Shown here piece after piece: positions 12,783 through 24,663 of a DNA stretch of 64,000 bases. Made by a program: the position numbers and the translations under genes. How positions within the stretch are numbered: the stretch's first letter is position 1; the number at the start of each line of letters is the position of its first letter. The stretch covers positions 47,994,991-48,058,990 of the forward strand of contig CM060195.1 of the NCBI GenBank assembly GCA_030549335.1. The letters run 5' to 3'. The notes under the pieces were generated by a model. It worked only from the letters and a program-made list of their open reading frames with translations, was not told where the DNA came from and made no database searches. Origin of the DNA: Pontederia crassipes. Its lineage: Eukaryota > Streptophyta > Magnoliopsida > Commelinales > Pontederiaceae.

Positions 12783-13945
12783 TACTAAAAAAACCTTGCG
12801 ATTTGCTTCGGTCCTAAAATGAGTGAAATCCGTTACTAATGACAATTTGCGATAAAATTTTGGATGGATTATGTCCATTCGAAAAAAATGCTTTCATCAC
12901 AAATACAATTTTCGCAAGTTATGAAGATGTTGGTTTACAGATTTTGCAACCAAACAATCCGTCTAAAATTACGAAGGAATTTACGACAAAAGTCGTCGTT
13001 CACAATTTGAGAGGCATGACTCATCCTTCGTACAAATTTATTCATAAAAAATTGCAAAGGATGTCTAATACGTCACATATATTTAAATATATTAAAAAAT
13101 ATTCAAATTTTATGATCTCTTTAAATATTATTTTTTATAACAATGATTATATTATGTTTTATAATATATTAATTTCGAATAATTACATATTATAAATTAA
13201 TATATAATGTATTGAATGTTGAGCATCCGAACTTTTTAAATATAAAGAAATATTTAACAAAATATTAATTTTTTTACGGATCTTCCTGTCGCAATATGCA
13301 AATTACAAAGGATATATCCATAAAAAAATTAAATTATTATATAATATATTGGATCTAAAAATCAGAATTTTTGAAACAAGAAAATAGTTAATAATATATT
13401 TCTTAGATATTTGAATTATTAAATAATGTATTTGACATAAAAATTTTGAACTTCTAAAATAAAAAAATATTTAACAATATATTATTTTCAAATTTTTTAT
13501 GGATATATTATTCTCAATTTGCAATGAATTTTGATTCCTTGGTAAATTGTGAAAGATATATCCATTGAAATTTTAAATTATTACATAATATATTAGATCT
13601 CGAGAATCTAAACTTTTCAAATAAAAATATTTAATATTTTTCAAATTTGTAACGAATTTATAATTCATCAAAAATTGTGAAAGATATATCCATAAAAATT
13701 TATTATATGTACAAATTTTCTGTGATTTTGGACTTAGTAATTCATGATTCCAAATTGATCGCAAATGCCAAAAAAAATATGCTGAATATTTAAATTATTG
13801 TATAATATATTATTGTTAAAGTTTCAACGAATTTTGCCTTTATAATTTGCCATGGATTTTAAACTTCATCACAAATTTCAAAAAATATGTCGAAAAGTAA
13901 ATTTATTATTATGTCCCAATAATCGATGGTTTTTTGTGTGATCAT
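12783..13945. repeat. Degenerate repeat array, possibly a non-autonomous CACTA-like element
   Basis: A unit of roughly 120-170 bp recurs. It contains a form of CAATTTGYGACGAATTTT followed by AAAGATATATCCATAAA and a TTAAATTATTATATAATATATT segment, for example around 13010-13060, 13290-13350, 13520-13600 and 13640-13700. The outer ends read TTACTAAAAAAACC (left) and, on the other strand, CACACAAAAAACC (right), resembling the CACTACAAAAAA termini of CACTA elements with their subterminal repeats. No transposase is present, and I could not fix a 3-bp target duplication. Confidence 0.4.
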
Positions 13946-14049
13946 AAAATTCTTCACAAATTGAGAAAGAATATGAGTCGTAAAAAATGGTTTATTCCAA
14001 ATTCGATGGAAAATTTTGATATTTGATCATTCCTACATTATGATTATAA

Positions 14050-16075
14050 TTCTAGAATAATTTGTTTATCATGCTTAAATCGTTACAATAATTTAATTAA
14101 AAACTTCCCGAGTTTGGCGTCTTGTCACTATGATGGAGTTTGAGTGTGCCGTCGCTGATATTGCCTGACACATCCATGCGACGCGAAAACACCTTTAGCG
14201 CTTTGCTATTCGCAACGGCCTGCCACGGCGATGGAGATGAATTTCGTCGTGGTCCTTTTTCGCATTGCAACATCTCTTAGTTCAAAGGTAGACCATAGAA
14301 ATGCCAATGCGCCATCGCAAAATCTAATTAAATAGTGCTGGACTTCAACCTAATTCTATTGATGTTGAATCTTCAATTACTTCTTTGAAGTTCAATATGC
14401 CTAAAATCAAAGAAGAAATAGGCGTGTGACTTATTTTGATGAATAGATTAAGTTGCAGACAAATGTCCTCAAGCACTATTCCTAATTTTACTTCTATTTG
14501 AATACTTGAGGCAATATCCAGCAGTATGAGAAGAAACACATTGAAATTTCTATAAAATAACCTTGCTGAAGTATTTACCTTCATATTGGGAGTCTACATG
14601 TCTCGAAACTTGAATTTTTATAATCATATTTCTTATGGCTTATGAGCATATGAATTGGGAGCAAAAGGATAAGCATACGGTGAAGAAGTCATTTCATTAT
14701 TGTCTAAGAATATTATATTTCTAGGTTGCAACAAACAAGTTCTTACGTTTGTGAATTTGTAATCACCGAATAAAATGCATATACGATTAGTTGTAGAGTC
14801 TTATGCCATGTTTTTTTTTGTCTTTTCTATATGTGCATTTTTAGGCATTTTATATTGTTACTAATCTTGTTGTTAAGAGAACTTGTGAGGTTTCTTCTAT
14901 TTAGAGTAATCTTTCCGGTGTCTGTATTATTTTAGCTCCATAGTCACCTTGATCCACTTGTTCATGAGTTTGCCTTTTTTTTATTGAAGTTATATGATGA
15001 GGGAAGACTTAACTTTTAGGAAGAAACATATTAATTAACCTTAAAACCTTAGAATTCATTTTAATTTTCTCACATGCATATAATAGATTGATCATGGAAG
15101 CTGCATATTGTTGTATCAATTTGGTGGCACTGGTTTGTTAATTATGTGCAAGACAACTAGTATAATAACCACCTTGTTGTGTGTTTTCACTTCAATTGTT
15201 TTTTTTTTTTTTTCTTGAAGGTGCTCTCACTTCAATTTTTTTATTGAAGGTGCTCTTACTTAAGTTTGTTTTACATATCTATTCCTTTATTTAGATTTAT
15301 GGCAATTAAAGAAATGACTTGTAAAAGAGATATCATTGTTAAAACATTATTTGAATGTTTATGTTCTTAGTTTCTCTCTTGGCATGTTAATAGAGAGAGC
15401 AAGTATATTCTCAAAGCATCATGAAACATTCACGTTGTCCTTTGTGGTAATTTAAATAGGACATCAAATTAGGTAATATATGCTAGTATAGGACTCTCGA
15501 AATTATTATGCATTAGTTTTTATTTTCATCCAACTCTTCATCAGATGTTCTTTGCAAACGAAGTCTTCTTTCTCTTGACAAAGTGCCATATACAATTATA
15601 TTAACGGAATTAATTTATCCAACAGACATCATGTTCTGCCCAAATTGAATTCGAGAATAACTATATTGCTCATATAGAAGCTTTCAGAAATTTGTAGTTC
15701 GGCTATTTTTTTCTAATAAAAGATGGATTGCATTTTTATGTTTTCATATTTCACGATTGCACTCGCTCAACCTACGGTATGCCTAAGTGCTTGATACACC
15801 AAACAACACACCGTTGAAGTGATAAAGAGATACACTTTGCAGTTGGAACAACGAGATTGCTCTCTTCTTAAACTTATCAATGCTTTTGAAGGAGTAAACA
15901 TGTCTTAGTAGTATTTCAGTTTAAATGTCTTAGATTAAACATGAAATCCAACAGAATAAATATATCTTTCTCAAAGTTTGTATTTATTATCTATGGATCT
16001 ATTTTGCTAGAAAATAAGTCGGTTATTACATGTTCGATATTTACAAATATTCAATGTACAAATTATTTTCTAGTG
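14050..16075. other. Unassigned intergenic sequence
   Basis: A slightly GC-richer segment at 14100-14260 is followed by AT-rich DNA. Short frames such as 14345-14584 (minus) show no domain, and no consistent exon chain could be built. I see nothing that supports a gene here. Confidence 0.4.
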
Positions 16076-16083
16076 CTTTGGGT

Positions 16084-16820
16084 CAATATTTTTAGAACCG
16101 GACCGGCGACCGGACCGAATTTCTTACCGGGTCACAGTTGGACCGGTCAGATCGGGTTCGACCGGATTGAACCGGATTTTATTAAAATAATATTATTTAT
16201 AATAATTAAAGAGATATAATATAAGTTATATCATGTAGTATATTAATATTGTACTAATAACCTATTAAAAATATTAAAAATTAATATAACATAATTTTAA
16301 TTTGTTAAAAGTTTTAATAGTGATAAATAAGAATAATTACATTTAAATATAAATAGATTATTATTAATTTAGTATCTATTATTTAATGATATAAATGCTA
16401 TATTAATAAAGTTTATCTTAAATTATTCTTATTTCTTTTTTCTTTAACACTTTCCTTTTTTATTTCCTTTATTTATGTCTTTTAATAATTTTATATTTTA
16501 ATGCTAAACAATTTCAAATACTTACCTTTTTTTATTTCCATTCCTATTTAATGTTATATTGTCATATTCATTCCTTCCTTACATTTCTTTTATTTCTTTT
16601 TTTTTCCTTTTTAACTTTCCTATTTTTATCATTATTTTAATTCTTTTTTTCAAAATTTGAATTGAACCGGGTGAACCGATTCAATCGGTCCGGTCCAACC
16701 AGTCGGTTCAATCAGTTTCTCCCGGTTCAACATCAAAACTGATTTTATATCTTGACCGGACCGGATCACCGGCCGGTTCGTGGTTGAACCAGCCGGTCCG
16801 GTCCGATTTTCAAAACATTG
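16084..16820. mobile_element. Non-autonomous hAT element with 8-bp target duplication (737 bp)
   Basis: A perfect 8-bp direct repeat CTTTGGGT flanks the element at 16076-16083 and 16821-16828. The left end is CAATATTTTTAGAACCGG and the right end, read inward, is CAATGTTTTGAAAATCGG. Subterminal GAACCGG, GGACCGG and CCGGTTCA words face inward at both ends around an AT-rich, non-coding interior. This is the same family as the elements at 11193 and 17016, and its ends resemble those of the autonomous hAT copy at 49709. Confidence 0.85.
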
Positions 16821-17015
16821 CTTTGGGTTGCTAGGAAGATGGTGGATGCCAATTTGATGTTCTTTGTAGACTTGTACCTGATATATATATTTAGTCCGAT
16901 CTCATGTAGGTTGTTCAACCAGGATGTAATTTGCGTATTGTAGACATAAAAATTATGGATTCCACATTCCATACAACATCTTATGCATTTCAATAACTTA
17001 CTAAACTATTTGAGG

Positions 17016-17858
17016 CAATGTTTTGAAACCGGTTCGCACCGGCCGGTTCAAACCGGCCGGTCCAACCGGTTCGGTCGCAAATCGGTCACAAAACCGATCT
17101 GGTTCAATCATAAAACTGGAATTGATAAAAAAATCGGATTAACTCGGGAAAAACCAGAAAAATCGGGTTGAACCGGTAAATCGGCTCAACCCGGTTTTAT
17201 TTTTTTTAATGTTAAAATAAGAAAAGCTTTATTAGGAAATTGAATGTTTAAATGATTTTATAATGAAATTGGAAGGTTATGCACGTGAAAGGATACAAAA
17301 AAGGAAACAATTTGAAATTCAAATAAGAAAATGAGAGGAAAGATTTATACATGGAAAGAATTTGATTGGAGGAAAGGAATTCAAATGATAACAAATTATT
17401 AATCAAATAAGATAAAGAAAATTATACATGAAAAGATAATAAAATCTGGTAATAATATATTAGCAATAAATTTAGATTGAAATTAAATTTAAATTATTAT
17501 ATTAGTAATAATAAAAAGAAAACTGCTAAAATAGAAATAGAATATTAATCAAATCAAATAAAATACAGTTATATATAGAAGGAATAATATGTTAGTAATA
17601 AATTTAGATTGATATTAAATTTAAATTATTATATCACTAGTAATAAAATAAAACTACTATTTAAATATTCAGTAAAAAATAATTATTTAATTGGTTTAAT
17701 CATTTATATAATAATTTATATATAAAATTACTCATAAAGTTATAAATAATATTATTATATAAAAATTCGGTTCAACCAGTTGACTCTCGGTTGAACCGGT
17801 CGAATCTCGACTCGGTCGACACACCGATCCGATCTCCGATTCGATTTTTAAAACATTG
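17016..17858. mobile_element. Non-autonomous hAT element with 8-bp target duplication (843 bp)
   Basis: It is flanked by ATTTGAGG (17008-17015) and ATTTAAGG (17859-17866), 7 of 8 identical. The left end is CAATGTTTTGAAACCGG; the right end, read inward, is CAATGTTTTAAAAATCG. It has the same subterminal GGTTCAACCGG words and AT-rich interior as its neighbour 188 bp to the left. There is no coding capacity. Confidence 0.8.
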
Positions 17859-17866
17859 ATTTAAGG

Positions 17867-20640
17867 TGTCTCATTCTTATGGTGGCTAATACTTTCTCAT
17901 CAAGTGAATGTGCATTTTTTTCTTTCCATTAAAGTCAAAGAATAGGGTGATTGTATTTATAGTAAGAAAGGTAGAAATGGAGAAGTTTTGACAACTTCCA
18001 ACCACTCAATTCATTGATGCTATTACTACAAAAAAAAAAAAAGAATCATGAGTATTGTTAACTATATGTGCTTCAACCTTCTTTTTGGCTTGTGGCATTC
18101 ACAATATTCATCATAAATATATGAGAAGATATTTAGTCTAGGCATATTTCACTTTTTTTTATAGGAGTTATTAATACATTATCCGTAACTATACTGGAAA
18201 GACTGCAATGTCTCTTTAGTAAGGTATGTACAATTATTTATGTACAAAACACAAGGTCTCTGATTCTCTATGTTTTATAAGACAATTTCTTTGGATTATT
18301 TTGCTCTTATCTATATTTATTTTAATAGTTGTCGAACCATCAAATCACTAAGGGTGATAGCTAATTCTGAGCAAATTCTTGTCTTAAGGGTCTTTTTTTA
18401 TTGATTTGTATCATAAATTGCATTGCAAACTTTCTATTTGAGCATGCATGTCATTTTTCCTTTATTTGTATACCTGTTATATTGTTATTTTTGGACCTTA
18501 AACCCCTTCAAGTAGTTGATGGATCATATCTTTGTAACTCATTACTCACAAGATTTTCCAAATTCAACTTGCTCGATGATTGAAATGGTGGGAGAGGGTT
18601 GATTATCATCTAATTCTACAAAATTGAATAGATCATGGAAGATGGATGTAACTTCTTTTGTCATATGCTAGCATGAAATGGTTTCTTGATTATAGAAAAT
18701 TCATTAAATCATTGATTTGCATTTTGCTTCGTACATTTTTTATCATATCTCCACAAGTTAGCATATCTGCTTTATTATGTCCAAAGAATATAACTTTGAA
18801 GTTGAAGTGTAATTTTGACCGTTGAATATAGGATGTGGTCGTGCCATTAATAAGGAGGAGGTGAAGGTGTTGGAATAATTTTAAACAGTGATATCACATG
18901 TCAAAAGTTTCTTTCTTGGTAAGAAAATAGTGGGCACACAAAACCTGGTTTCTGTTGGCTAACCATTCTTCCTTGCTTTTATTTAGAGGAATTGTTGTTG
19001 GTTTTTGCATCTTAAATTTTGATATTACCAAGCAATAGTAGAAACATAAATTTAAGGAATTTGGTTTCAAAGTTAGGTGACAGGAAGAAATGATAGTTCA
19101 CATGCTTAGATTTATGTTCTCTCTCCAATTTTGAAATAAATAAAAGGTATCGTGGATAGTCTACTTCGTATGAGAATTTTGTGACCTTAAAATTTTATTT
19201 GTTCTGAATTCTAACTCATACATATTTATTTATTTATTTGTTGAATGATCTTATATTTCTCTTCATCCTTTTCCATGAGGTCTCTTGTCATACCAGCTCA
19301 GTGAGTAGCTCTTGATAACTCAATAATGACCAAGGTTAATGTTGGTTACATCTTTTTTTTATATGTGCGAAGATTGCAAACCTCACAATGTTGTTGGTGC
19401 ATAGTGATGTGCCTTCTTCAACATTTGAGTGACCATGTCAAATGATTGAATTATTAGTTTTGACCAATCGACTTTACAACAATGAATATGAATCACTCAG
19501 TGCTAGATAAGAACAATATATTTTGATAAGTTTATACGAACAAATTTGTGAATGATAATAATGTCCTTCTCCCTTATCTAACTCCTAATGCCCCATACCA
19601 AAATATAAAGACAAATACCTTCATCATATTGGAGGATATGACAATGAAGTCCCTCTTGATGTGTACAATATCGTCTGCACGCATGAAAATGTGCAAGCTT
19701 TGTAAAATCAAAAGGTAACACAAAATTGTATGTGTTCAAGTTGCAACTCATAATTGGATCGTGAATTATCCAATTATATTTTTTGTTTCTTTAAACAAAA
19801 ACATGTAGTACAATACAATATAACATAATGATAAGAGACACTAAAATGATGTGATGATAAAATGGTAAAAATATATGTTTGGTTGAATCGAATTATTTAT
19901 TTCTTGGAGATTGGTAAATAGAAATGCTTTTCAAGGGGATGAGAGGATAAAAGTTATCCAATCGGCGACATGACTTTTTTTGTTATTTCACTATTTTTCA
20001 TTAAATATTTATTATACAAGACTTAACATATGAACAATATTATAACGATCTTTTTACTTATTTTTTTATTAATCAATATTATCTTGTACGAGCATTCGGA
20101 ATAAAAATTGACTCTGTTCGATTTGACCCATTAATTAATGCGGATGGATGGTTGGATCGGGCCTTAGAAAAATTCTCTCTTATTAACATTTTTATAGGTG
20201 TTTCTTATAATATAAACGAAGATATTGCATTTGGAACAAACGGGAAGATTAGGATGCTTTTGATGTTCTTTCCATTAAGAAAAAAGAAGTATCATAACCT
20301 ACTCTCACTCCCACGTTCTTTCTATAAGTAAAGACCAACTTGCCGTATTGCAGAATATTAAAACTTTTCATTACTAACTTATCCTTAGTATGAAGATTTG
20401 AAATTTGAAGCTTATACAAGCATTATGATGCGTTTTTACCCTTTTTTTCACCTATCTATATTCAGAACTATTAGGAATCGCTAATCCGATGTTTGGACGA
20501 AAATTCTATTCATAAAATTGAAAATGGTGACTCTAAAATTGAACCTAGAGCTATTAATAATGATGGACATAATCTCACTATTCCGTTGTGCCACACATAA
20601 TCCCACTATCTCATTGTGCCACCGGTTTGTGTTTTTACTT
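17867..20640. other. Unassigned AT-rich intergenic sequence
   Basis: Only short frames without domain resemblance are present (such as 18401-18583). I found no inverted terminal structure, no splice-consistent chain and no RNA gene. Confidence 0.4.
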
Positions 20641-22490
20641 TTTAGTCAATCTACTAATTGAATTGTTGCAATCCTACTGATCAATTAAGCCACTCAGAAT
20701 TATCCTACGATTCCGACACGCAAGTGGACGAACAAAAACGTTGGTGCCTGCTTCACTTCGCTCCCACCCCCTTCGACCTTCCTGGGATGCCAACAACAGA
20801 TGAGTCACGCCTTATCCCTTTTACGTGGCCCTCATCGCCCTCTTGCAAACAACAGACAGAGTTGTTGATATGCCAATGAATGCCTGCATGCATCCATCCA
20901 AACAAATAAAATCTCTGCTTGACACTCATGGGCATGGCCAGGGGCATATTCATTGATCCATGCTGTCGTATCGCAGGCTGGAAGATATGGCAGATCGGAC
21001 GACGACTGCCGTCGAGTGTCCACCACACCATTCTTACCGCCTGGGCAACAAAGTGATCTGCTCCACGCTGCTAAGGCGAAGCCTCAGAACCCTCCATGTC
21101 TTTCGTGAGGTTGGCAAAAGGGTCACGTCCCTGATGTGTAGGTCCTCAAGGTGCAGGAGCACAAAACTCCAATCTGTCTGCACTTAGCAGTACTACTGGC
21201 AATTTGGCTTTTACCATAATTGGAGAGGAAAATTTGTGCTTACATGTTAGTTTGGAAGCTTTACACGAAGTGTTTGAAGATTCAAGAATTAAGAGTTTCT
21301 TAATGGCGTTTCACTTTTCAGAAAAAAGGCTGTTTTTCCTTGGGTGATTGAAGCATGACCTGCCCTGCTCAATGCTTGTGTTGTAGTCAGTCCTTTCCTC
21401 GGTTTGCCAATTCCTAGTTTGACCTAAGTTTTTCTTGTACCTCCTCCACTACAAGTGATTGCTACTGATCACTACTGATGCAGTGGAGACATTAGACAAC
21501 AGGTACAGAACAAGCGATCATGCATCCAGCCAAAGCAATCACAGTAGGCATCTGCTTATCGACAAGAAAGTAATAGTATTTGCACACCCCAGAAAAGAAA
21601 AGTTGCAGGCTTACTGCACTGCATTTAGGATAGAGAATTTCCAAAGCACATTTTCTTCATTGTGAAACTGTTTGAGCCTTTGAGGGTATTCATTTTATTT
21701 GAAAGTGCGTATTACATGGGATTTTCATACGGGTGGTATTGGCCCTCATAATATTTCACAAACAAAAAGAAATCACGCGTATGATATCATTAGTTGTTGA
21801 TCTGGCTCGTGAAGCGACAGTCGCATTAAAAAATGTTGGTCATTGTATGACCACCCAGGGCTTCGTGCATCTCGAGAAAATCTCAAACCCCCCAGCAGGA
21901 ATCTTGAACACAGCAAACAAGTATTTAACAGAACATTCAATGGAGATACTAAGCATTTTATATTCCAGCTTCCAGACTCCTATGGCTAGAAGTGAACGTT
22001 AAGATGCAGAAAAGAGCAGCCATGGCTGACTAACCAGTGGGTCAAAGAAAACAGTAATCCATCAAACTCAAATCTCCACTTCCCCATGTCTCTTTCTTCC
22101 CTTGCAGAAGTCGCTCCCCACTGGATGCAATAGTGGTTTTCCAAGACACGCCATGCCACAGGAGATGGTGACCTCCATCAGCCACAATTGAAGGAAGGAG
22201 CAGTCACTTCCTTTTTTGACCTAAGAACCAAGGCAGGTGAGAGACCTATGCAATAAATTCCATTTGTTTCATGATGCATTAAAATCGACTTTCAAGGATG
22301 CGAAGGGGAAAAACAACACAAGATCCACCAAAATACAGAACCAAACATTAATTCCATAAGCACAATGTCGTAGAGAAGATAAACACCTACTGCAACAGGA
22401 ACATGGGCAGCGGATTCCAGTTTATCCAACAAGGTAAACCAAAAATCGCCACAATTAAAGAGTAACTTCGACACAGAGTTTTATATAAAA
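20640..22490. other. Moderately GC-rich spacer before the CRF gene
   Basis: About 20690-21190 and 22020-22230 have more balanced composition than the surroundings. The frames (20658-20879, 20960-21187, 21733-22002) show no recognisable domain. The rightmost part may include the 3'UTR or terminator of the minus-strand CRF gene. I see no supported gene, though a non-coding transcript is possible. Confidence 0.35.
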
Positions 22491-22821
22491 TTTAAAGAGA
22501 AGGAGACAGCCCATGTTTGATGAGAGAGAATACAAAATCATTTCTTGGGGGCGGCTCTAACAGCACTGGAAAAACCCAAGAAATTTTTCTTCCTCTCATC
22601 AATGAGACAATAAACCCTGCATAAAACTTTCCAGCTTTCTCCAACATCAGCGCCCCGAAAGAGTGAACGCCACGCCACTATTCCAAACCTTAACAGTTTA
22701 AAGACAAGCATAATAGGAATCTAATACTCCAATAGCATTAACAATGGCACTTGGTAGTTGCAGGGATAACTTGGTAAAGTAGAAGAAGACACTAAGCTGC
22801 AAAACTTGTCAATTTTCCCCA

Positions 22822-23715
22822 TTATATATCGAAGTCCAGCCAGGCGTCGACGCTTTGGAAATCGTCCATGTTATTGAACTCGTCATCGAAGCAGGGAAGA
22901 TCTCCAAGCACAATGTGGTCATCGTCGATGAGATGTCTGCCGAAATCACCGTCGGCGAAGGGATCGGATATGAATCCAAAGTCCATGTCTAATGAGCCAG
23001 GAGCCATAGGCCCTTGTTCATTGAAGAGCTCAGATATTGACCGCTCGGATTGTTCCAAAGCAGCTGCCGGCTTCGCCGGCAGATCGTGCACGCCGGCAGA
23101 AATATCGAGCACGGAGGACGGAGACGGGGGCCCGGTCTCCACCACGGTGTCGGAGCTGCTGGTGGTCGAGTTGGAGGCAGCGACGGCCCTGTTCCTTTCC
23201 GTCTCCAGGCGAAGGGCGGCGGCGGCGTAGGCTGCGGCGGCCTCCTCGGCGGTGTCGTAGGTGCCGAGCCAGAGTCGGCAGCCGCGGGACGGGTCGCGGA
23301 TCTCGGCCGCCCATTTGCCCCAGGGCCGCTGCCTGACGCCCTTGTACCTCTTCGTCGGAGTGGCCGAGGACGTCGGAGAGGTCGACATGGGCCTCGGCTT
23401 CGCCTTCTTCGGCGTTTTGACGGCACCGGACAGGACCTTGGCGTTCTTCCTTCCGCTCTCCTGAGACGAAGCCATGGACACTGAGAGAGGGAAGGGCGGC
23501 GGCACTGTGAACTGGTGCATCGACCTCTTTTTGGTGCAGGGGTTAGTCGTCCCCTCGTCGTCGCTCGAATCAGTGGCGTCAGGGTCGTCGAACACGACTC
23601 GGATGGTTCGGACGATGAGCTTGGGATGGTTCAGGAAGCCGGTGAGGGGCATCTTCTTCCCCTTTCTCTTGAACATCTTGTCCTGCTTGACGAGATGACG
23701 CTGAGGACCTGACAT
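22822..23715 (-). CDS. CRF: Cytokinin-response-factor-type AP2/ERF transcription factor (ERF group VI)
   Basis: This single coding exon encodes 297 residues and is GC-rich. The N-terminal block [21 protein letters not shown] (about 31-51) is the CRF domain that defines group VI ERFs and mediates contacts with cytokinin phosphorelay proteins. The AP2 domain starts at about 123 ([19 protein letters not shown]) and continues to about 173. SPSSVL (198-203) fits the family MAP-kinase phosphorylation motif. The tail (about 277-297) is acidic and aromatic, as in activation domains. The end of the AP2 domain is unusual: [17 protein letters not shown] lacks the usual YD and the following RG...A..NF segment. 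Expression is probably controlled by a 5'UTR intron and a spliced upstream ORF. The short CRF motif and divergent AP2 end suggest the CRF9-12 side of the family; this finer placement is inference. Confidence 0.92.
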   Translation of the reverse strand: MSGPQRHLVKQDKMFKRKGKKMPLTGFLNHPKLIVRTIRVVFDDPDATDSSDDEGTTNPCTKKRSMHQFTVPPPFPLSVSMASSQESGRKNAKVLSGAVKTPKKAKPRPMSTSPTSSATPTKRYKGVRQRPWGKWAAEIRDPSRGCRLWLGTYDTAEEAAAAYAAAALRLETERNRAVAASNSTTSSSDTVVETGPPSPSSVLDISAGVHDLPAKPAAALEQSERSISELFNEQGPMAPGSLDMDFGFISDPFADGDFGRHLIDDDHIVLGDLPCFDDEFNNMDDFQSVDAWLDFDI

Positions 23716-23802
23716 TTGCCTTGCTGTTGCACAAGGAAGTCCTAATCGGAAAAATTTTGCCGGAAAAATGGAGCAAAAAGATGGGGCTTTGGGAGTAAAT
23801 CG

Positions 23803-24354
23803 TCAAGTGAGAGCCCCTCTCAAGAGAGACGGATTTATGTGCTGGAATCCAAAGTACTTCACCCCAAATCCAACCCTGCAAGCAGAAAAATGGAAGAAAT
23901 TTTTAAATGCTTTACTCAGAAATCAGTGGAACCAAAGACTATGAACACAAATCCAACAAATCCCCTTGTGTATTCATCAAAAGAAACATGGATTAAAATC
24001 ATAGATGAAGTACTGTAACAGTCCATGGCATCTTAGCAAGCAATTGCGAGCAAGAACAGTATCTGTGGTACCTTTTTTTTTTTTGCTGAACTTTAAAAAC
24101 TAAATGGAAGATTACGGCCTTTTATTACAAAATGAATAAAAGAACGAAGAGATCGACTCACAGAAAACAGAAGATTCACTTATATTACGAAGTTAGAAGC
24201 TAAGCAAAATCTAAACAAACAACACGCCACCTTTCAGATTTCATCTACAACATATTCAGCAAGGTAGAACAGATCGCAGGCGAAGAAGTGAAACCCCGTA
24301 CCTTAAATATCGCATCCAATCCGTCTTCTTCGACCCCTGGACTCTCCGTCGCAT
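23803..24354 (-). CDS. Spliced upstream ORF (41 codons) in the CRF leader
   Basis: On the minus strand, ATG at 24354 begins MRRRVQGSKKTDWMRYL, and AAG|GTACGG at 24302/24301 is a good splice donor. A pyrimidine-rich acceptor TGCTTGCAG ends at 23876. Joining 24354-24302 to 23875-23803 keeps the frame: the peptide continues RVGFGVKYFGFQHINPSLL and stops at 23803-23805, 87 bases before the CRF start codon. The frame continues through a 426-bp intron to a short hydrophobic/basic C-terminus, which is the layout of conserved-peptide uORFs that stall ribosomes. I recall a conserved uORF (CPuORF53) annotated upstream of Arabidopsis CRF10 (At1g68550); I cannot align it here. An in-frame ATG at 24531 would give a 100-residue version. 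The role (translational repression of CRF) is inferred. Confidence 0.65.
23876..24301 (-). other. 5'UTR intron of the CRF gene
   Basis: The donor AAG|GTACGG and acceptor TTGCAG|G bound a 426-bp AT-rich interval containing long T-rich tracts on the transcribed strand. It interrupts the upstream ORF after 17 codons plus two bases. Leader introns are common in this gene class and can boost expression. Confidence 0.65.
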
Positions 24355-24654
24355 GCGGAGAGAGGCGGAGGATATGATGCAGCAGGAGGAGAGGAGGAAG
24401 AGGGCGAGGAGAGTGAACCTTAAACCTCTGAGAGAACTCACAGCGCCACCAACCAGATCAAAAGATCCAAACTTTACTGCTCCAAATTCTTCGTCTGCGA
24501 ACAAGAATAGATCGAAGGAACCAGACGACATAAATCCAATCTCTTCTTCCCTTTCTTCTCCTCCCCCTCCTCTCGATCTCCTCTCCTCCCTGCTAAAACC
24601 CCCCCACGAAGAAGGCGATGGGCAAAAGGGACGATAACGCAGGCCACCGGCGTG

Positions 24655-24663
24655 TATTTAATA
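24655..24663 (-). promoter_or_regulatory. Possible TATA element of the CRF gene
   Basis: TATTAAATA on the minus strand lies about 125 bases before the outermost in-frame upstream ATG (24531). A purine-rich leader segment follows. Transcription would start near 24625 if this element is used. Confidence 0.4.

Noticed and set aside
22868-23698. Several 65-145-codon frames overlapping the CRF gene on both strands
   Set aside because: GC-rich shadows of the AP2/ERF coding frame; none has a domain.
24353-24637. Plus-strand 94-codon frame MRREAEDMMQQEERRKRARR opposite the CRF leader
   Set aside because: It looks superficially protein-like, but it is the complement of the purine-rich leader and uORF. 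There is no splice continuation or family resemblance, while the minus strand has a coherent spliced uORF.
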